A DNA stretch of 64,000 bases, from NCBI GenBank assembly GCA_963773335.1, contig CAVZAT010000004.1, positions 1,612,001 to 1,676,000 on the forward strand, read 5' to 3'. How positions within the stretch are numbered: position 1 is the first letter of the stretch; each line of letters opens with the position of its first letter. The DNA is from UBA4742 sp963773335. GTDB lineage: Bacteria > Actinomycetota > Acidimicrobiia > Acidimicrobiales > Acidimicrobilacustridaceae. Shown here one piece after another: positions 1 through 8,816 of the stretch. The position numbers and the translations under genes were made by a program. Under the pieces are notes generated by a model, which worked only from the letters and a program-made list of their open reading frames with translations, did not search any database and was not told where the DNA came from.

Positions 1-2
1 CC

Positions 3-275
3 CGTCGGTTCGCGCTGCCCCAGCCCACCTCGGTCGAATGGTCCGACAACCAGCGCCGCCAATGGGGTTCGTGCCAGGTGCACAGCGGCGAGATCCGCCT
101 GTCCCGGCGTCTGGCCGACTACCCGTCGTGGGTGGTCGACTACGTGCTGGTGCATGAGCTGACCCACCTGGTGCACGCCGACCACTCGCCGGCGTTCCGG
201 GCCCTGGTGGATCGCTATCCCCGCGCCGAGCGGGCCCGCGGCTTCCTCATCGCCAAGGATCTCGACCCCGGCTAG
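3..275 (+). CDS. YgjP/DUF45-family metallopeptidase-like protein, C-terminal part
   Basis: The frame is open from the left edge, so the N-terminus lies outside the window. The visible 90 residues carry the family signature: an NQRRQWGSC block at the start, then VLVHELTHLVHADHSPAF. The HELTH helix supplies two zinc ligands and the general base, and a downstream His-containing segment follows. This matches the YgjP-like (DUF45, SprT-like) group of predicted zinc peptidases. Substrates are not known for most members. It converges on the minus-strand kinase-like gene, and the two stop regions overlap by a few bases. Confidence 0.8.
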   Translation, partial: RRFALPQPTSVEWSDNQRRQWGSCQVHSGEIRLSRRLADYPSWVVDYVLVHELTHLVHADHSPAFRALVDRYPRAERARGFLIAKDLDPG

Positions 276-1705
276 GTCCGGTCCGGCGCGCTCGCGGCCC
301 CGCCCCCGGCCCGGTGGTCCCGCCAGCTCGCCTCCTGGGCCCCGAGCCGCGTGGCCGGTGCCGCGCCCGTGCGGTACTCGGCCACGATGGCGCGCCACGG
401 CCCGTGGGCGCCGAGCAGACCGAGCACCCCGCTGATGCCCCACACCACCCGATCGACCAGCACGAACGACGGGGGCATGTCCAGGGCGGCAAGGACATCG
501 GCGTAGGGACCGTTGGCGTCGAGCAGCGACCGCATGGCCTCACCCGCGTAGGCCGGGGTGAACGTGAACTCGTCGGTCAGGTAGGCGCGGTAGGGGGCGC
601 TGACACAGGCGAACACCCGCTCCGGGTCGAGCCCGTGGCCGGAGGCCAGGAACCCGGCTCCGACCATGGCCTCGGTGGTAGCGGCTGCGTCGACCGCCAG
701 CACGGCGTCGAACACCGCCATGAAGCCGTCGAACACGTCAGGGTCAAGCTCCTTGACCAGGCCGAAGTCGAGCACGGTGACCCGACCGGACGGGTCGAAG
801 CGGTAGTTGCCCGGGTGCGGATCGGCGTTGAAGCGCCGCTCCACCAGGATCGACGACTGGGCGAAGCGGAAGATGGCCTCGCCCGCCCGGTCCCGAATCG
901 CCCGGTCGGCCTCAGCCCGCAGCTGGGCGAAGGTCCAACCGTCGGCCCAGGCGGTGGTCAGCACCCGCCGACCGGATCGTTCGGCCACCACCTCGGGGAC
1001 ACCCAGGAAGGGATGGCCGCGGAACCGGTCGGCGAAGGCCTGCTGGTTGGCGGCCTCGATCCGGTAGTCGAGCTCGTCGGCCAACCGGTCGACCAGTTCG
1101 TCGGCCAGGCCGTCCACGTCCACGCCGGGCAGCAGCCGCGCCGAGAGGACCGACCCCATCCGGCGGGCGTCGGCCAGATCGCTGCCGATGGTCTCCTCCA
1201 GTCCCGGGTACTGCACCTTGACGGCCACCGGACGACCGTCGAACAGCTCGGCTCGATGGACCTGCCCGATCGAGGCCGCCGCCACCGGTACGGGATCCCA
1301 ACGGCGGAACAGGTCGCGGGGGTCCGCGCCCAGCTCGTGTCGCACCACGCTCGCGGCGAGATCCCCGGACATGGGGGGCACCTGCGCCTGGAGCTGGGCC
1401 AGCGACTCCTGGGCCTCGGGGGGCAGCCCGTCAACCACGAACGAGAGCATCTGGCCCAGCTTCATCGCCGCGCCCTTCATCTGGCCCAGCTGACGGGTCA
1501 CGTCGTCGGCCGAGCGGACCAACAGCGCGTCGTCGAGCTCGGTCCGCCGAGTCGACCCGGCGAACGCCCGCCGCAACCGGGTGACCACCAGATCGGCCCC
1601 CCGCCTCAGGGCCAGGCCGACCAGACGACCACGACGGGCCCAGCGGGACGAAACGGGCCGACCGTCCGGGGATGCGGGACCGGCCGGGCTGGCCGGTCCG
1701 GTCAC
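272..1705 (-). CDS. ABC1/ADCK/UbiB-family atypical kinase-like protein
   Basis: The product has 477 residues. It carries the hallmark KLGQ motif (about residues 82-85) of the ABC1 family, an invariant-Lys region (VAVKVQYPG), the catalytic-loop equivalent FNADPHPGNY and the metal-binding DFG in VLDFGLVKEL. Family members (UbiB/COQ8) are atypical ATPases or kinases linked to prenyl-quinone and lipid metabolism; actinobacterial members are largely uncharacterised. The start overlaps the stop of the upstream YdjC gene by 4 bases, so the two are probably co-transcribed. The Pro/Arg-rich N-terminal 35 residues are weakly constrained and a later start is possible. Confidence 0.85.
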   Translation of the reverse strand: MTGPASPAGPASPDGRPVSSRWARRGRLVGLALRRGADLVVTRLRRAFAGSTRRTELDDALLVRSADDVTRQLGQMKGAAMKLGQMLSFVVDGLPPEAQESLAQLQAQVPPMSGDLAASVVRHELGADPRDLFRRWDPVPVAAASIGQVHRAELFDGRPVAVKVQYPGLEETIGSDLADARRMGSVLSARLLPGVDVDGLADELVDRLADELDYRIEAANQQAFADRFRGHPFLGVPEVVAERSGRRVLTTAWADGWTFAQLRAEADRAIRDRAGEAIFRFAQSSILVERRFNADPHPGNYRFDPSGRVTVLDFGLVKELDPDVFDGFMAVFDAVLAVDAAATTEAMVGAGFLASGHGLDPERVFACVSAPYRAYLTDEFTFTPAYAGEAMRSLLDANGPYADVLAALDMPPSFVLVDRVVWGISGVLGLLGAHGPWRAIVAEYRTGAAPATRLGAQEASWRDHRAGGGAASAPDRT

Positions 1706-2688
1706 CGGGGGGCCTGGCCCGGCGGGGTGTCGATACCGGTCGGATCGTGGCCGGACGCACCGGCCTCGGCCGACGCCAGGCCACCGATCTCCGTGCCCTC
1801 GGGCAAGCTCGCGGCGGCGCCCGCCACGCTCGGCAGGTCGGCGAAGGTCCCCAACCGGAAGCCGTACTCCTTGACCGCGTGGCGCACGGTGCCGGAGGTC
1901 AGCGACGCCAGCTCGTCGTCCCAGCGGTAGCCCCAGGCGTATCGGGCCCGGTCGGGGTCGTCCGGACCCCCAGGGTGGGTGATGAGCTCGGCCGAGCGGG
2001 CGCGGGTCACCGCCAGCCGGTGCAAAGCCCGGATGGTGGCGGGCAGGTCGAGCTGGCCCTGGTCCTCGTTGCCGGCCGAGGTCTCGGGATAGACCAGGCC
2101 ACGAGCCCGGCAGCGGCGCTCGGCGGCGTGTGCCAGGCGGCGCGTGGCGATTCCCGACGGCGTGTGGGCCGACGATCGGGAGATGCGCACCGCCGGGATA
2201 TCGTGCCGCTCGGCCAACTCGAGCACGGCCTCACGCACCGACGGCCAACGGAGCAGGTCGTGGTGGGTGTCGAGGTGGTCGACGGCGATGTCGGCCGCGG
2301 CGACCCGTTCCAGCTGGGCCGCGAACTCACGGCGCAGATCGGCCGGGTCGATGCGCCCGCCGGTGAGCAGGGGGACGAACTGACGCCAGCTGGCCCGCAA
2401 TCGGCCGCGGCGGTCGACGAGGCTCGGGATCTCGGCCGCGCTGAGCAGGGGCGGATCCTCTCCGACGGCGGCCAGGTGGACCCCCACCCCCAGTCGCGGC
2501 ACCTCGCCCAGCCAGCGCAGCGACCGTTGGCAGGCGGGCGCCAGCGCCAGGACGGAGGTGCTGGTCACGATGCCGCCGCGGTGCGCCTTCAGGATGGCGC
2601 GAGACACGTTCTCGGTGAGCCCGTAATCGTCTGCGCTGACGATGAGCAGCTGGGAACCCGATTCGGCCATGCGCACCGGCGGGGGCAT
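1702..2688 (-). CDS. YdjC/ChbG-family carbohydrate deacetylase
   Basis: This is a TIM-barrel-like deacetylase of the YdjC family (ChbG removes acetyl groups from chito-oligosaccharides). The metal-binding start SADDYGLTENV lies near residue 17, and the HLDTHHDLLRWPSV segment carries the conserved histidines. An ATG at 2688 was chosen because GAGGAG lies 10 bases upstream. A longer form from 2730 lacks such a site. It is first in a two-gene unit with the ABC1-family protein. The substrate is unknown. Confidence 0.8.
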   Translation of the reverse strand: MPPPVRMAESGSQLLIVSADDYGLTENVSRAILKAHRGGIVTSTSVLALAPACQRSLRWLGEVPRLGVGVHLAAVGEDPPLLSAAEIPSLVDRRGRLRASWRQFVPLLTGGRIDPADLRREFAAQLERVAAADIAVDHLDTHHDLLRWPSVREAVLELAERHDIPAVRISRSSAHTPSGIATRRLAHAAERRCRARGLVYPETSAGNEDQGQLDLPATIRALHRLAVTRARSAELITHPGGPDDPDRARYAWGYRWDDELASLTSGTVRHAVKEYGFRLGTFADLPSVAGAAASLPEGTEIGGLASAEAGASGHDPTGIDTPPGQAPR

Positions 2689-2836
2689 CAGCGGCGAACT
2701 CCTCGGTTCGGCCGGCACCACCCGGCGCAAGAGCGCGTTGACGATACCAGCAATGCGTCCGGGGTTCGCGGAGGCGACGACGCCAGCCCGAACACGACAT
2801 CGGTCCCCGAAGCGGACGAGTGGCTAGGCTGCGGGC

Positions 2837-3244
2837 ATGCCGGATGAACCGGGCTGGTACCCGGACCCCAAGGGTGAGGCCAACTTCCGGTTCCACGACG
2901 GTCGTCGGTGGACCAAGAGCTTGGCGGCCGAGCGACCCGACGCGGTGCGTGAGGAGCAGCCCCCGGCCGTGGCCGGCGGGCTGATGGGCCTGCTCGACGT
3001 CGAGCCCGAGTTCGTGCCCATGGAGCCGGAGGCGCCGCCCGCTCCCCGTTGGGCTTCGGCGCCTGCGCAGCAACCCAACCCCAACGCCGGCCAGCCCGGG
3101 TCCGCGGCGCCCTCACCGGCGTCTGCGCCCGAGGCACCCCCACCCGCTCCCGAGGCGCCCCCACCGCCGCCGCCCGTCGCGGCCGCCGCGGAGCCAGCTC
3201 CGCCACCACCGCCGCCGCCTCCACCCGCGCCTCCCCGCCCCTAG
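2837..3244 (+). CDS. DUF2510 protein with proline-rich tail
   Basis: The first 40 residues form a DUF2510 domain (GWYPDPKG...FRFHDGRRWT), a short actinobacterial module usually placed at the N-terminus of membrane or signalling proteins. The rest is an Ala/Pro-rich tail ending in long proline runs, with no membrane segment. The stop lies 17 bases before the GTG start of the alkylsulfatase-like gene, so the two may be co-transcribed. Function is unknown. Confidence 0.7.
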   Translation: MPDEPGWYPDPKGEANFRFHDGRRWTKSLAAERPDAVREEQPPAVAGGLMGLLDVEPEFVPMEPEAPPAPRWASAPAQQPNPNAGQPGSAAPSPASAPEAPPPAPEAPPPPPPVAAAAEPAPPPPPPPPPAPPRP

Positions 3245-3261
3245 GGTCGCGGGCCCGAGTC

Positions 3262-4986
3262 GTGCCCAGCATCCATCCCGAGCTGGCCGAGCACACGCAC
3301 CTCTACTCGCCGCCCCAGGTCCACCACATCGGTCGCGTGCACTGCGCAGTGGGGTGGAACCTGGCCAACATCACCATGATCGAGGGCGACGACAGCATCG
3401 TCGTGGTGGACACGGGCATGAGCCAGGTCCAGGCCACCGAGGTGATGGCCGAGCTGGCTCGACTGACCTCCAAGCCCGTGGCCGCGGTCATCCTGACCCA
3501 TCACCACGTCGACCACGTCCAGGGCACCCGGGCCGTGCTCGACACCCGGGGCGCCGACGCGGGCGCGGTTCCCATCTACGCCCACGCGTCGCTGATGGAC
3601 GAGTACAGCCAGGAGAACGTACTGATCGCGCCCATCATGAACGCCCGGGCGATCCCGATGTACAACCTGGCTTTGAGCGGCGAGGACGCCGAGGGCATGA
3701 ACGCCGGCATCGGTCCCCGGTTCCAGGTGGGCCCGTCGGGCTTCGTGCGCCCCACCCACACCTTCGACGACGAGCTCGAGATCACCGTGGCCGGCATCCG
3801 CATGCAACTGCTGCACGTGCCCAGCGAGGCCGAGTCCGAGCTGTGCGTGTGGTTGCCCGACGATCGGGTGCTGCTGTCGGCCGAGGTGGTGCAGGACCAC
3901 ACCTGCCCCAACATCTACACCTTGCGCGGTGCCAAGCACCGCGACGCCAAGCAGTGGTACGAGAGCATCGACCTGATGCGCCAGTGGCGCGAGGCCGAGC
4001 ACATGGTGCTCCAGCACGGCCCGCCCGTCTCGGGCGGCGACGAGGTGGCCGCGGTGCTCGAGGGCTACCGCGACGGCATCCAGTTCCAGCACGACCAGAC
4101 GCTGCGGCTGGCCAACCAGGGCTACGCCGCCGACGAGATCGCCCAGCGGATCCGCCTGCCGCCGCACCTCGAGAACTGGTCACCGTGGATGCGCCCCTTC
4201 TACGGCTCGGTGGCTCACAACGTGCCGGCCATCTTCAACGACTACCTGGGCTGGTTCGATGGCGATCCCGTCGTGCTGGCCCCGACCCCCAGACCCGAGC
4301 ACGCTCGGCGCCTGGTGGCGTTGATGGGAGGTCGCGACGCCGTGCTCCGGGCGGCCACCGCGGCCGTCGATGACGACGACGACCCCCAGTTCGGAGCCGA
4401 GCTGGCCACGTACCTGATCCGGGTGGACGTCGATGACCGCGAAGCCCGGCTGGTCAAGGCCCGGGCCTTCCGCCGCCAGGGCTACGCCCAGATCAACCCC
4501 ACCTGGCGCGGCTTCTACCTCACCGGCGCCGGCTATCTGGACGGCACCCTGGGCGACCTGCTCGACACGTTGCACCAGCTGACGGGGTCGGCGCGCAACT
4601 CTCCCGAGGTGTTGGCCCAGCTCCCGGCGGCCGTGATCGTCGATCAGCTGCCGGTGCGACTGGTGGCCGAGGCGGTACTGGAGGTGCACCTGGTGGTCGG
4701 GCTGGCGTTCACCGATGCGGAGCACCCCGACGACGACCCCGACGAGTTCACGGTGGAGATCCGCCGGGGCGTGGCCGAGGTGCGTGCCGGCCTGGACCCG
4801 GCGGCCGCGGTGGTGCTGCGCGGCGCTCGGCGTGTGCTCGGGCCCGTGCTGTTGGCCGGGGGCGAGCCCAACGAGCGGCTGGCGACCGAGGGCCTGGCGG
4901 TGCACGGATCGCCGAAGGTGGCCGCGAGCTTCCTGTCCGCCTTCGAAGATCCACCCACCCGGTACCCGTCGATCTTCGTCCGCTGA
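3262..4986 (+). CDS. Alkylsulfatase-like metallo-beta-lactamase-fold hydrolase
   Basis: The product has 574 residues and the layout of linear alkylsulfatases (SdsA1/YjcS type). An N-terminal metallo-beta-lactamase domain carries the zinc motif THHHVDH (residues 79-85). A helical dimerisation region contains the ENWSPWMRPFYGSVAHN segment. The C-terminal domain is SCP2-like, starting around residue 440. GTG at 3262 was chosen because it follows the preceding stop and keeps the whole conserved N-terminus; a longer in-frame extension upstream is antisense-like and Arg-rich. No signal peptide is visible, so it is predicted cytosolic. The reaction is probably hydrolysis of a sulfate ester, though related proteins act on other substrates. 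Confidence 0.8.
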   Translation: MPSIHPELAEHTHLYSPPQVHHIGRVHCAVGWNLANITMIEGDDSIVVVDTGMSQVQATEVMAELARLTSKPVAAVILTHHHVDHVQGTRAVLDTRGADAGAVPIYAHASLMDEYSQENVLIAPIMNARAIPMYNLALSGEDAEGMNAGIGPRFQVGPSGFVRPTHTFDDELEITVAGIRMQLLHVPSEAESELCVWLPDDRVLLSAEVVQDHTCPNIYTLRGAKHRDAKQWYESIDLMRQWREAEHMVLQHGPPVSGGDEVAAVLEGYRDGIQFQHDQTLRLANQGYAADEIAQRIRLPPHLENWSPWMRPFYGSVAHNVPAIFNDYLGWFDGDPVVLAPTPRPEHARRLVALMGGRDAVLRAATAAVDDDDDPQFGAELATYLIRVDVDDREARLVKARAFRRQGYAQINPTWRGFYLTGAGYLDGTLGDLLDTLHQLTGSARNSPEVLAQLPAAVIVDQLPVRLVAEAVLEVHLVVGLAFTDAEHPDDDPDEFTVEIRRGVAEVRAGLDPAAAVVLRGARRVLGPVLLAGGEPNERLATEGLAVHGSPKVAASFLSAFEDPPTRYPSIFVR

Positions 4987-5055
4987 GATGTGAGCATGAG
5001 GCCACATTTCGTCCGGAAGGGCTGGGTGTGAGCGCGGCTGGTGCCGCCCCCTTCA

Positions 5056-5079
5056 CGCCGGGCAGGTGGTTGCCCGGCG
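5056..5079. terminator. Hairpin between convergent genes
   Basis: A 9-bp stem (CGCCGGGCA with TGCCCGGCG) and a 6-base loop lie between the ends of the alkylsulfatase-like gene and the long minus-strand operon. No T-tract follows, as is common in high-GC actinomycetes. It could end transcription on either strand. Confidence 0.5.
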
Positions 5080-5132
5080 CCGTGGCGTGGACGGCCGCCG
5101 ACAGGATGGAGGATGGGAACGAACGCGCCGGA

Positions 5133-5948
5133 TCAAAGCCAGGGCGGACGGACGGTTTCGAACGGCCCGGCCAGCGCGGGGGCCGTCGCCCGCCGCTGCC
5201 ATGCCACCTCCAGCACCGCTTCCAGCGCGGGGGCCACCACCGCGGGCTCCTCGTCCAGGTAGCACAAGATGACCGCCAGGCCCCCGGCGTCGAAGCGGTC
5301 CCCCCGCCGGGTGCTCGGCTCGAAGCGCCAGGCGCCGGCCACACCGTCGAGCGCCACCAACTCGGCCAGGAGATCCGACCGCGCCGCGTCGTCCGACTCG
5401 CCGGCACCCGCGCTCGAGGCCGAGGGCTCCACCACCAGGTAGGCACCGCGTGTCGGGCGGAACGGGATGGCCGGGGGCGAGACCCGCACGCGGGGAGCGG
5501 CGGCCACGCCGGCCACGTCGTAGTTGGCCAGCATGACCCCGGGCAGGCGAATCGGATACCGGTCGAGGCCGGCCAGCTCGGATCCGAGCGCCAGGAAGTC
5601 GTCCAGGGCCTGGTCGACGGGGTCGGCGAACAGGTAGTGGGTGACGTGGTGCACAGCGTCGAAGCGCGCCGCGTCGGGCGAAGCCGACATCCGGGCCGCC
5701 CGGCGCGCCCGACACGCCGGTGTCGAGACCCAGCGCAGCCCGTGGACCAGTGCGTCGTTGCGATACTGCTCGGGCAGGTGGTCGAGGAGGTGCCAGGCCA
5801 GGTAGTCGGCGTCGGCCTGAGGCCCGTCAGGCGAAGCCTGCGCCAGGGAGAACACCCCGGCCCGGGCGCGGTTGGGCCGGCCCAGGATCGTCTCGGTCAT
5901 CTCGATCGTCCCGTTCGTCTCACTCGTCGGGGGCTGGGGCACGGCCAC
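5133..5948 (-). CDS. Uncharacterised protein, last gene of the acyl-CoA operon
   Basis: I do not recognise this 271-residue protein. It appears to have two halves. Each contains a helix-rich segment followed by a strand with aromatic residues (HLLDHLPEQYRNDALVHG early; GAWRFEPS and AVILCYLDEEP late), reminiscent of duplicated dimeric alpha/beta-barrel domains (NIPSNAP or EthD-like); this is inference. A GTG at 5948 sits directly after the upstream stop. An internal ATG at 5900 is an alternative start. Its place at the end of a tightly packed catabolic operon suggests a role in the same pathway. Confidence 0.6.
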   Translation of the reverse strand: MAVPQPPTSETNGTIEMTETILGRPNRARAGVFSLAQASPDGPQADADYLAWHLLDHLPEQYRNDALVHGLRWVSTPACRARRAARMSASPDAARFDAVHHVTHYLFADPVDQALDDFLALGSELAGLDRYPIRLPGVMLANYDVAGVAAAPRVRVSPPAIPFRPTRGAYLVVEPSASSAGAGESDDAARSDLLAELVALDGVAGAWRFEPSTRRGDRFDAGGLAVILCYLDEEPAVVAPALEAVLEVAWQRRATAPALAGPFETVRPPWL

Positions 5949-5949
5949 C

Positions 5950-7284
5950 TCATCGGGACTCCTCGGGGGTCAGGCCACCCCAGGCGGTGACGGGGCCGGC
6001 CACCTCGATCATCTCATCGAGCTGGGCCCGGTCGGTGGCCAGCGACGCCACCGAGGAGCGGGGCGAGGCCAGTTGGGCGGCCAAGCGGTTCTGGTGCTCG
6101 TCGGCGTCGAGGCACGCCCCCTGCGGATCCCACAGCTCGAGGGCCACCGGCACGCCCAGCTGGTCGGCCAGGTCCAGCAGCTCGGCGGAGGTGTCGTCGA
6201 GGGGTCCGTCGGCCACGGCCAGGGGGCGGCGTGGCCCGGGCCGGGGCCCACCCCCGACGATGGCGCAGGCCACCGCCATCCCGGCCGGATGGCGCCGGGC
6301 CGGCACCCGGGCGCCTCCCAGGAAGGTGGTGGCGAAGGTACGCGCCACCCAGTACCCCGTCCGGCCGGGCGAGGCGGCCACGAAGCCGCCGCCCACCAGG
6401 GCCTGGGCGTAGTGGGCGGTGACCTTGGTGGGGGCGAGGGGCGCACTCGTGCGAGTCCACCCCCGTTGGGTCACCCCGGCCAGGTCGGTCCGCAGCGGCG
6501 GCACGGTGGGATCGGAACCGGATCGACTCCAGCGCTCGGCCAGCGGGCCGAGCATCCAGGGGTGGACGGTGACCACCGGACCCCCGGCCGACGCCGACAG
6601 CCCCGACAGATCGATCTCGTCGGGATCGATCCCGGTGAGCACCACCAGGTCGCTCTGGGCCACCCCGCCTCGCTCGAGGTCGTGGGCCTGGAGCCCGACG
6701 GTCGCCCAGTGGTGGCGGCTGCGCCAGTCGAAGACCCCTTTGGCCCCCCAGGTGTTGAGCACGCCCAACTCGGCGGCGGCGGCCAGAGCGTGCAGCCCGG
6801 GCACCGCGTCGTCGGCGATGACGCCGGGGCCGGCCAGCACCATGGGCCGACGCGCGGCCCGCACCTGGTCCACCAGCTCCTCGGCGGGCTCGAGCCACCG
6901 ATCAGGGACCTCGGGCCGGGTCGGTTCCCACACCGGCGCGGACTGGGTCAGATCCACCCCGACCACCAGCTCGACGGACGCGTTGGGCTGGTGGGCCAGC
7001 CGGGCCACCACCTCGTGTGCCGCGCCGATGATGTCGTCGACCGCGCCGATGATGATCCGGTCGGTGACCGTCTGGTCGACCTGGCCCAGTCCGAACCGGC
7101 CCGGGCCCAGGCACACTCCGGACGGGCGGTTGTGCACCCACCGGTGAGCGGCGGCCAGCACCGGCGCCAGCGACGCCGGCGCCCGGGTCACGTCCAGCCC
7201 GGGCGCGGCCACGCCGTAGAGCCGGTCCACGCCGGCTGCGTCGAACAACCGGACCAGGCTGGCCGCCACGTCGCCGCCGCTCAT
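5950..7284 (-). CDS. Thiamine-diphosphate-enzyme-like protein, apparently degenerate
   Basis: The product has 444 residues. The order of segments recalls acetolactate-synthase-like enzymes: an N-terminal PYR-like part (YGVAAPG, later SGVCLGPG), a central domain from about residue 140 (RRPMVLAGPGVIADDA, WGAKGVFDW) and a C-terminal part. The PYR catalytic Glu region (normally RHEQ) reads AHRW. The ThDP motif (GDG...NN) reads ADG...LWD, and the protein is about 100 residues short of the family. It may therefore be a non-catalytic relative. The ATG at 7284 follows the ligase stop by one base, so translation is probably coupled. Confidence 0.6.
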   Translation of the reverse strand: MSGGDVAASLVRLFDAAGVDRLYGVAAPGLDVTRAPASLAPVLAAAHRWVHNRPSGVCLGPGRFGLGQVDQTVTDRIIIGAVDDIIGAAHEVVARLAHQPNASVELVVGVDLTQSAPVWEPTRPEVPDRWLEPAEELVDQVRAARRPMVLAGPGVIADDAVPGLHALAAAAELGVLNTWGAKGVFDWRSRHHWATVGLQAHDLERGGVAQSDLVVLTGIDPDEIDLSGLSASAGGPVVTVHPWMLGPLAERWSRSGSDPTVPPLRTDLAGVTQRGWTRTSAPLAPTKVTAHYAQALVGGGFVAASPGRTGYWVARTFATTFLGGARVPARRHPAGMAVACAIVGGGPRPGPRRPLAVADGPLDDTSAELLDLADQLGVPVALELWDPQGACLDADEHQNRLAAQLASPRSSVASLATDRAQLDEMIEVAGPVTAWGGLTPEESR

Positions 7285-7285
7285 G

Positions 7286-8794
7286 TCACCCGGGTCCCCG
7301 GGCCGGGTCGCCGTCGGGTCCGGCCTCGGGGTTCGGTGTCGGGGGCGACCCACCCGCCATCCGCACCAGCTCGGCGGTCAGCACCTTGCCGACCTGGTTG
7401 CGCGGCAGCTCGGCGATGGCCACGAATCGCACCGGCACCTTGTACGGGGCCAGGTGGGTGCGGCACAACGCCTCCAGTCCTGCCGGGTCGAGCTCCGCCG
7501 GGCCTACCACGAAGGCCCACGGGACCTGACCCAGGCGATCGTCGTGCACTCCGACCACCGCCACGTCCGACACCTCGGGGGACAGCCGGATCGCCTCGGC
7601 CACCTCGTCGGGTGACACCTTCAGCCCGCCGCGGTTGATCATGTCCGACAACCGACCCTCGATCCACACGAAACCCTCGACATCCACCCGACCGACGTCG
7701 CCGGTGCGGAACCACCCGTCGGGGGTGAGCCGATCGCCCAGGTCGGCGCCGTCGGCGTACCCCGCGCTCAGCGCGGGGGTGCGGACCCACAGCTCACCGG
7801 CCTCGTCGGGGCCGACGTCCCGGCCGTCGCCGTCGACGGCCCGGACGGTGACACCCTCGTGAGGTCGGCCGACCGAGCCGAGCTTGGCGTCGCCCCACTG
7901 GCGCGAGTCGGCCGCGTTCCACCCGACGATCTCCCCGCCGATCTCGGTCTGGCCGTAGCAGTTGAGCACCGAGATACCGAACTTGTCCCGGAAGCGCCGG
8001 GCCTGGATGGGCGAGAGCGGCGCGGTGATGCTGCGCACGTAGCGCAACGGCGCCAGGTCGACGATGTCGGGATCGTCGCACAACATGGTCATGGCCGCCG
8101 GGGGCAGGACGGTGGAGCGCAGCTCGAAGCGCGTCACGGCGTCCGCGAACGCCGCCGGGCTGAACGGATCGAGCAGCACCACCCCCGCACCCACCCGAAA
8201 GGCGAACAGCACGTTGTAGATGCCCGCCCACAGCGACAACGACACCGGCACCAGGTTGGGCATCGGCGGCTTGGTCGGCTTGGTCGACGCGGACGGAGCC
8301 GAGCCGCGCAGCGAACCGATGACCCCGTCGAGCAGCTCGCGCACGCCCGAGTGGCGCAACAGCACCGCCTTGGGCCGGCCGGTGGTGCCCGAGGTGAACT
8401 GGATCAGGGCGATGTCGGGGTCGTGCCGGGCGGGGGCGGGGTGGTCGGGGTCGGTGGGCGCCGGGTCCAGGCGCGCCAACCCGTCGCCGTCGACCAGGAC
8501 GGCCGGGCCGACGTCGGCCAGCACCCGATCGATCTCGGTGGGCGTGAGCCGCGGGTTCAGCGGCAGGTACACACCCCCGGACCGCCACACGCCGAACAGG
8601 GCGGCCACCAGTTCGGGGCTGCTGGGCAGGCGCACGGCGACGACCTGGCCGGGCTCGATGCCGAGGTCTCCCAAGTCGTCGGCCAGGGCGATGGCGCGCT
8701 CGCGCACCTGGGCCCGGGTCCACTGCTCGCCTCCGGCGGTCACCAGCACCTGCTCGGACGGCGCGTCGTCGAACAGCAGATCGGCCAGGCTCAT
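7286..8794 (-). CDS. AMP-dependent acyl-CoA synthetase/ligase
   Basis: This 502-residue ANL-family ligase has the P-loop FTSGTTGRPKAV near residue 140, the A5 motif NCYGQTEIGGE and the A7 motif GWFRTGDVGRVD. The C-terminal lid carries GLKVSPDEVAEAI and the catalytic Lys in RNQVGKVL. It would activate a carboxylic acid to an acyl-AMP and then an acyl-CoA. The surrounding dehydrogenase and hydratase genes imply that it feeds a beta-oxidation-like pathway. The substrate cannot be read from the sequence. The start has a purine-rich region upstream and lies 22 bases after the crotonase gene. Confidence 0.85.
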   Translation of the reverse strand: MSLADLLFDDAPSEQVLVTAGGEQWTRAQVRERAIALADDLGDLGIEPGQVVAVRLPSSPELVAALFGVWRSGGVYLPLNPRLTPTEIDRVLADVGPAVLVDGDGLARLDPAPTDPDHPAPARHDPDIALIQFTSGTTGRPKAVLLRHSGVRELLDGVIGSLRGSAPSASTKPTKPPMPNLVPVSLSLWAGIYNVLFAFRVGAGVVLLDPFSPAAFADAVTRFELRSTVLPPAAMTMLCDDPDIVDLAPLRYVRSITAPLSPIQARRFRDKFGISVLNCYGQTEIGGEIVGWNAADSRQWGDAKLGSVGRPHEGVTVRAVDGDGRDVGPDEAGELWVRTPALSAGYADGADLGDRLTPDGWFRTGDVGRVDVEGFVWIEGRLSDMINRGGLKVSPDEVAEAIRLSPEVSDVAVVGVHDDRLGQVPWAFVVGPAELDPAGLEALCRTHLAPYKVPVRFVAIAELPRNQVGKVLTAELVRMAGGSPPTPNPEAGPDGDPARGPG

Positions 8795-8816
8795 GGGATG
8801 ACCATCCCGTGGCGAC

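Noticed and set aside
314..1930. A 538-codon open frame on the plus strand across the ABC1-family gene
   Set aside because: It is antisense to a clearly conserved gene, with His/Gly/Arg-rich composition typical of shadow frames in high-GC DNA. Similar long frames (5872-7638, 16117-17990, 7859-9079) were dropped for the same reason.
3100..3240. The proline-codon-rich stretch as a simple-sequence repeat element
   Set aside because: It is the in-frame Pro/Ala tail of the DUF2510 protein and shows no exact repeat unit.
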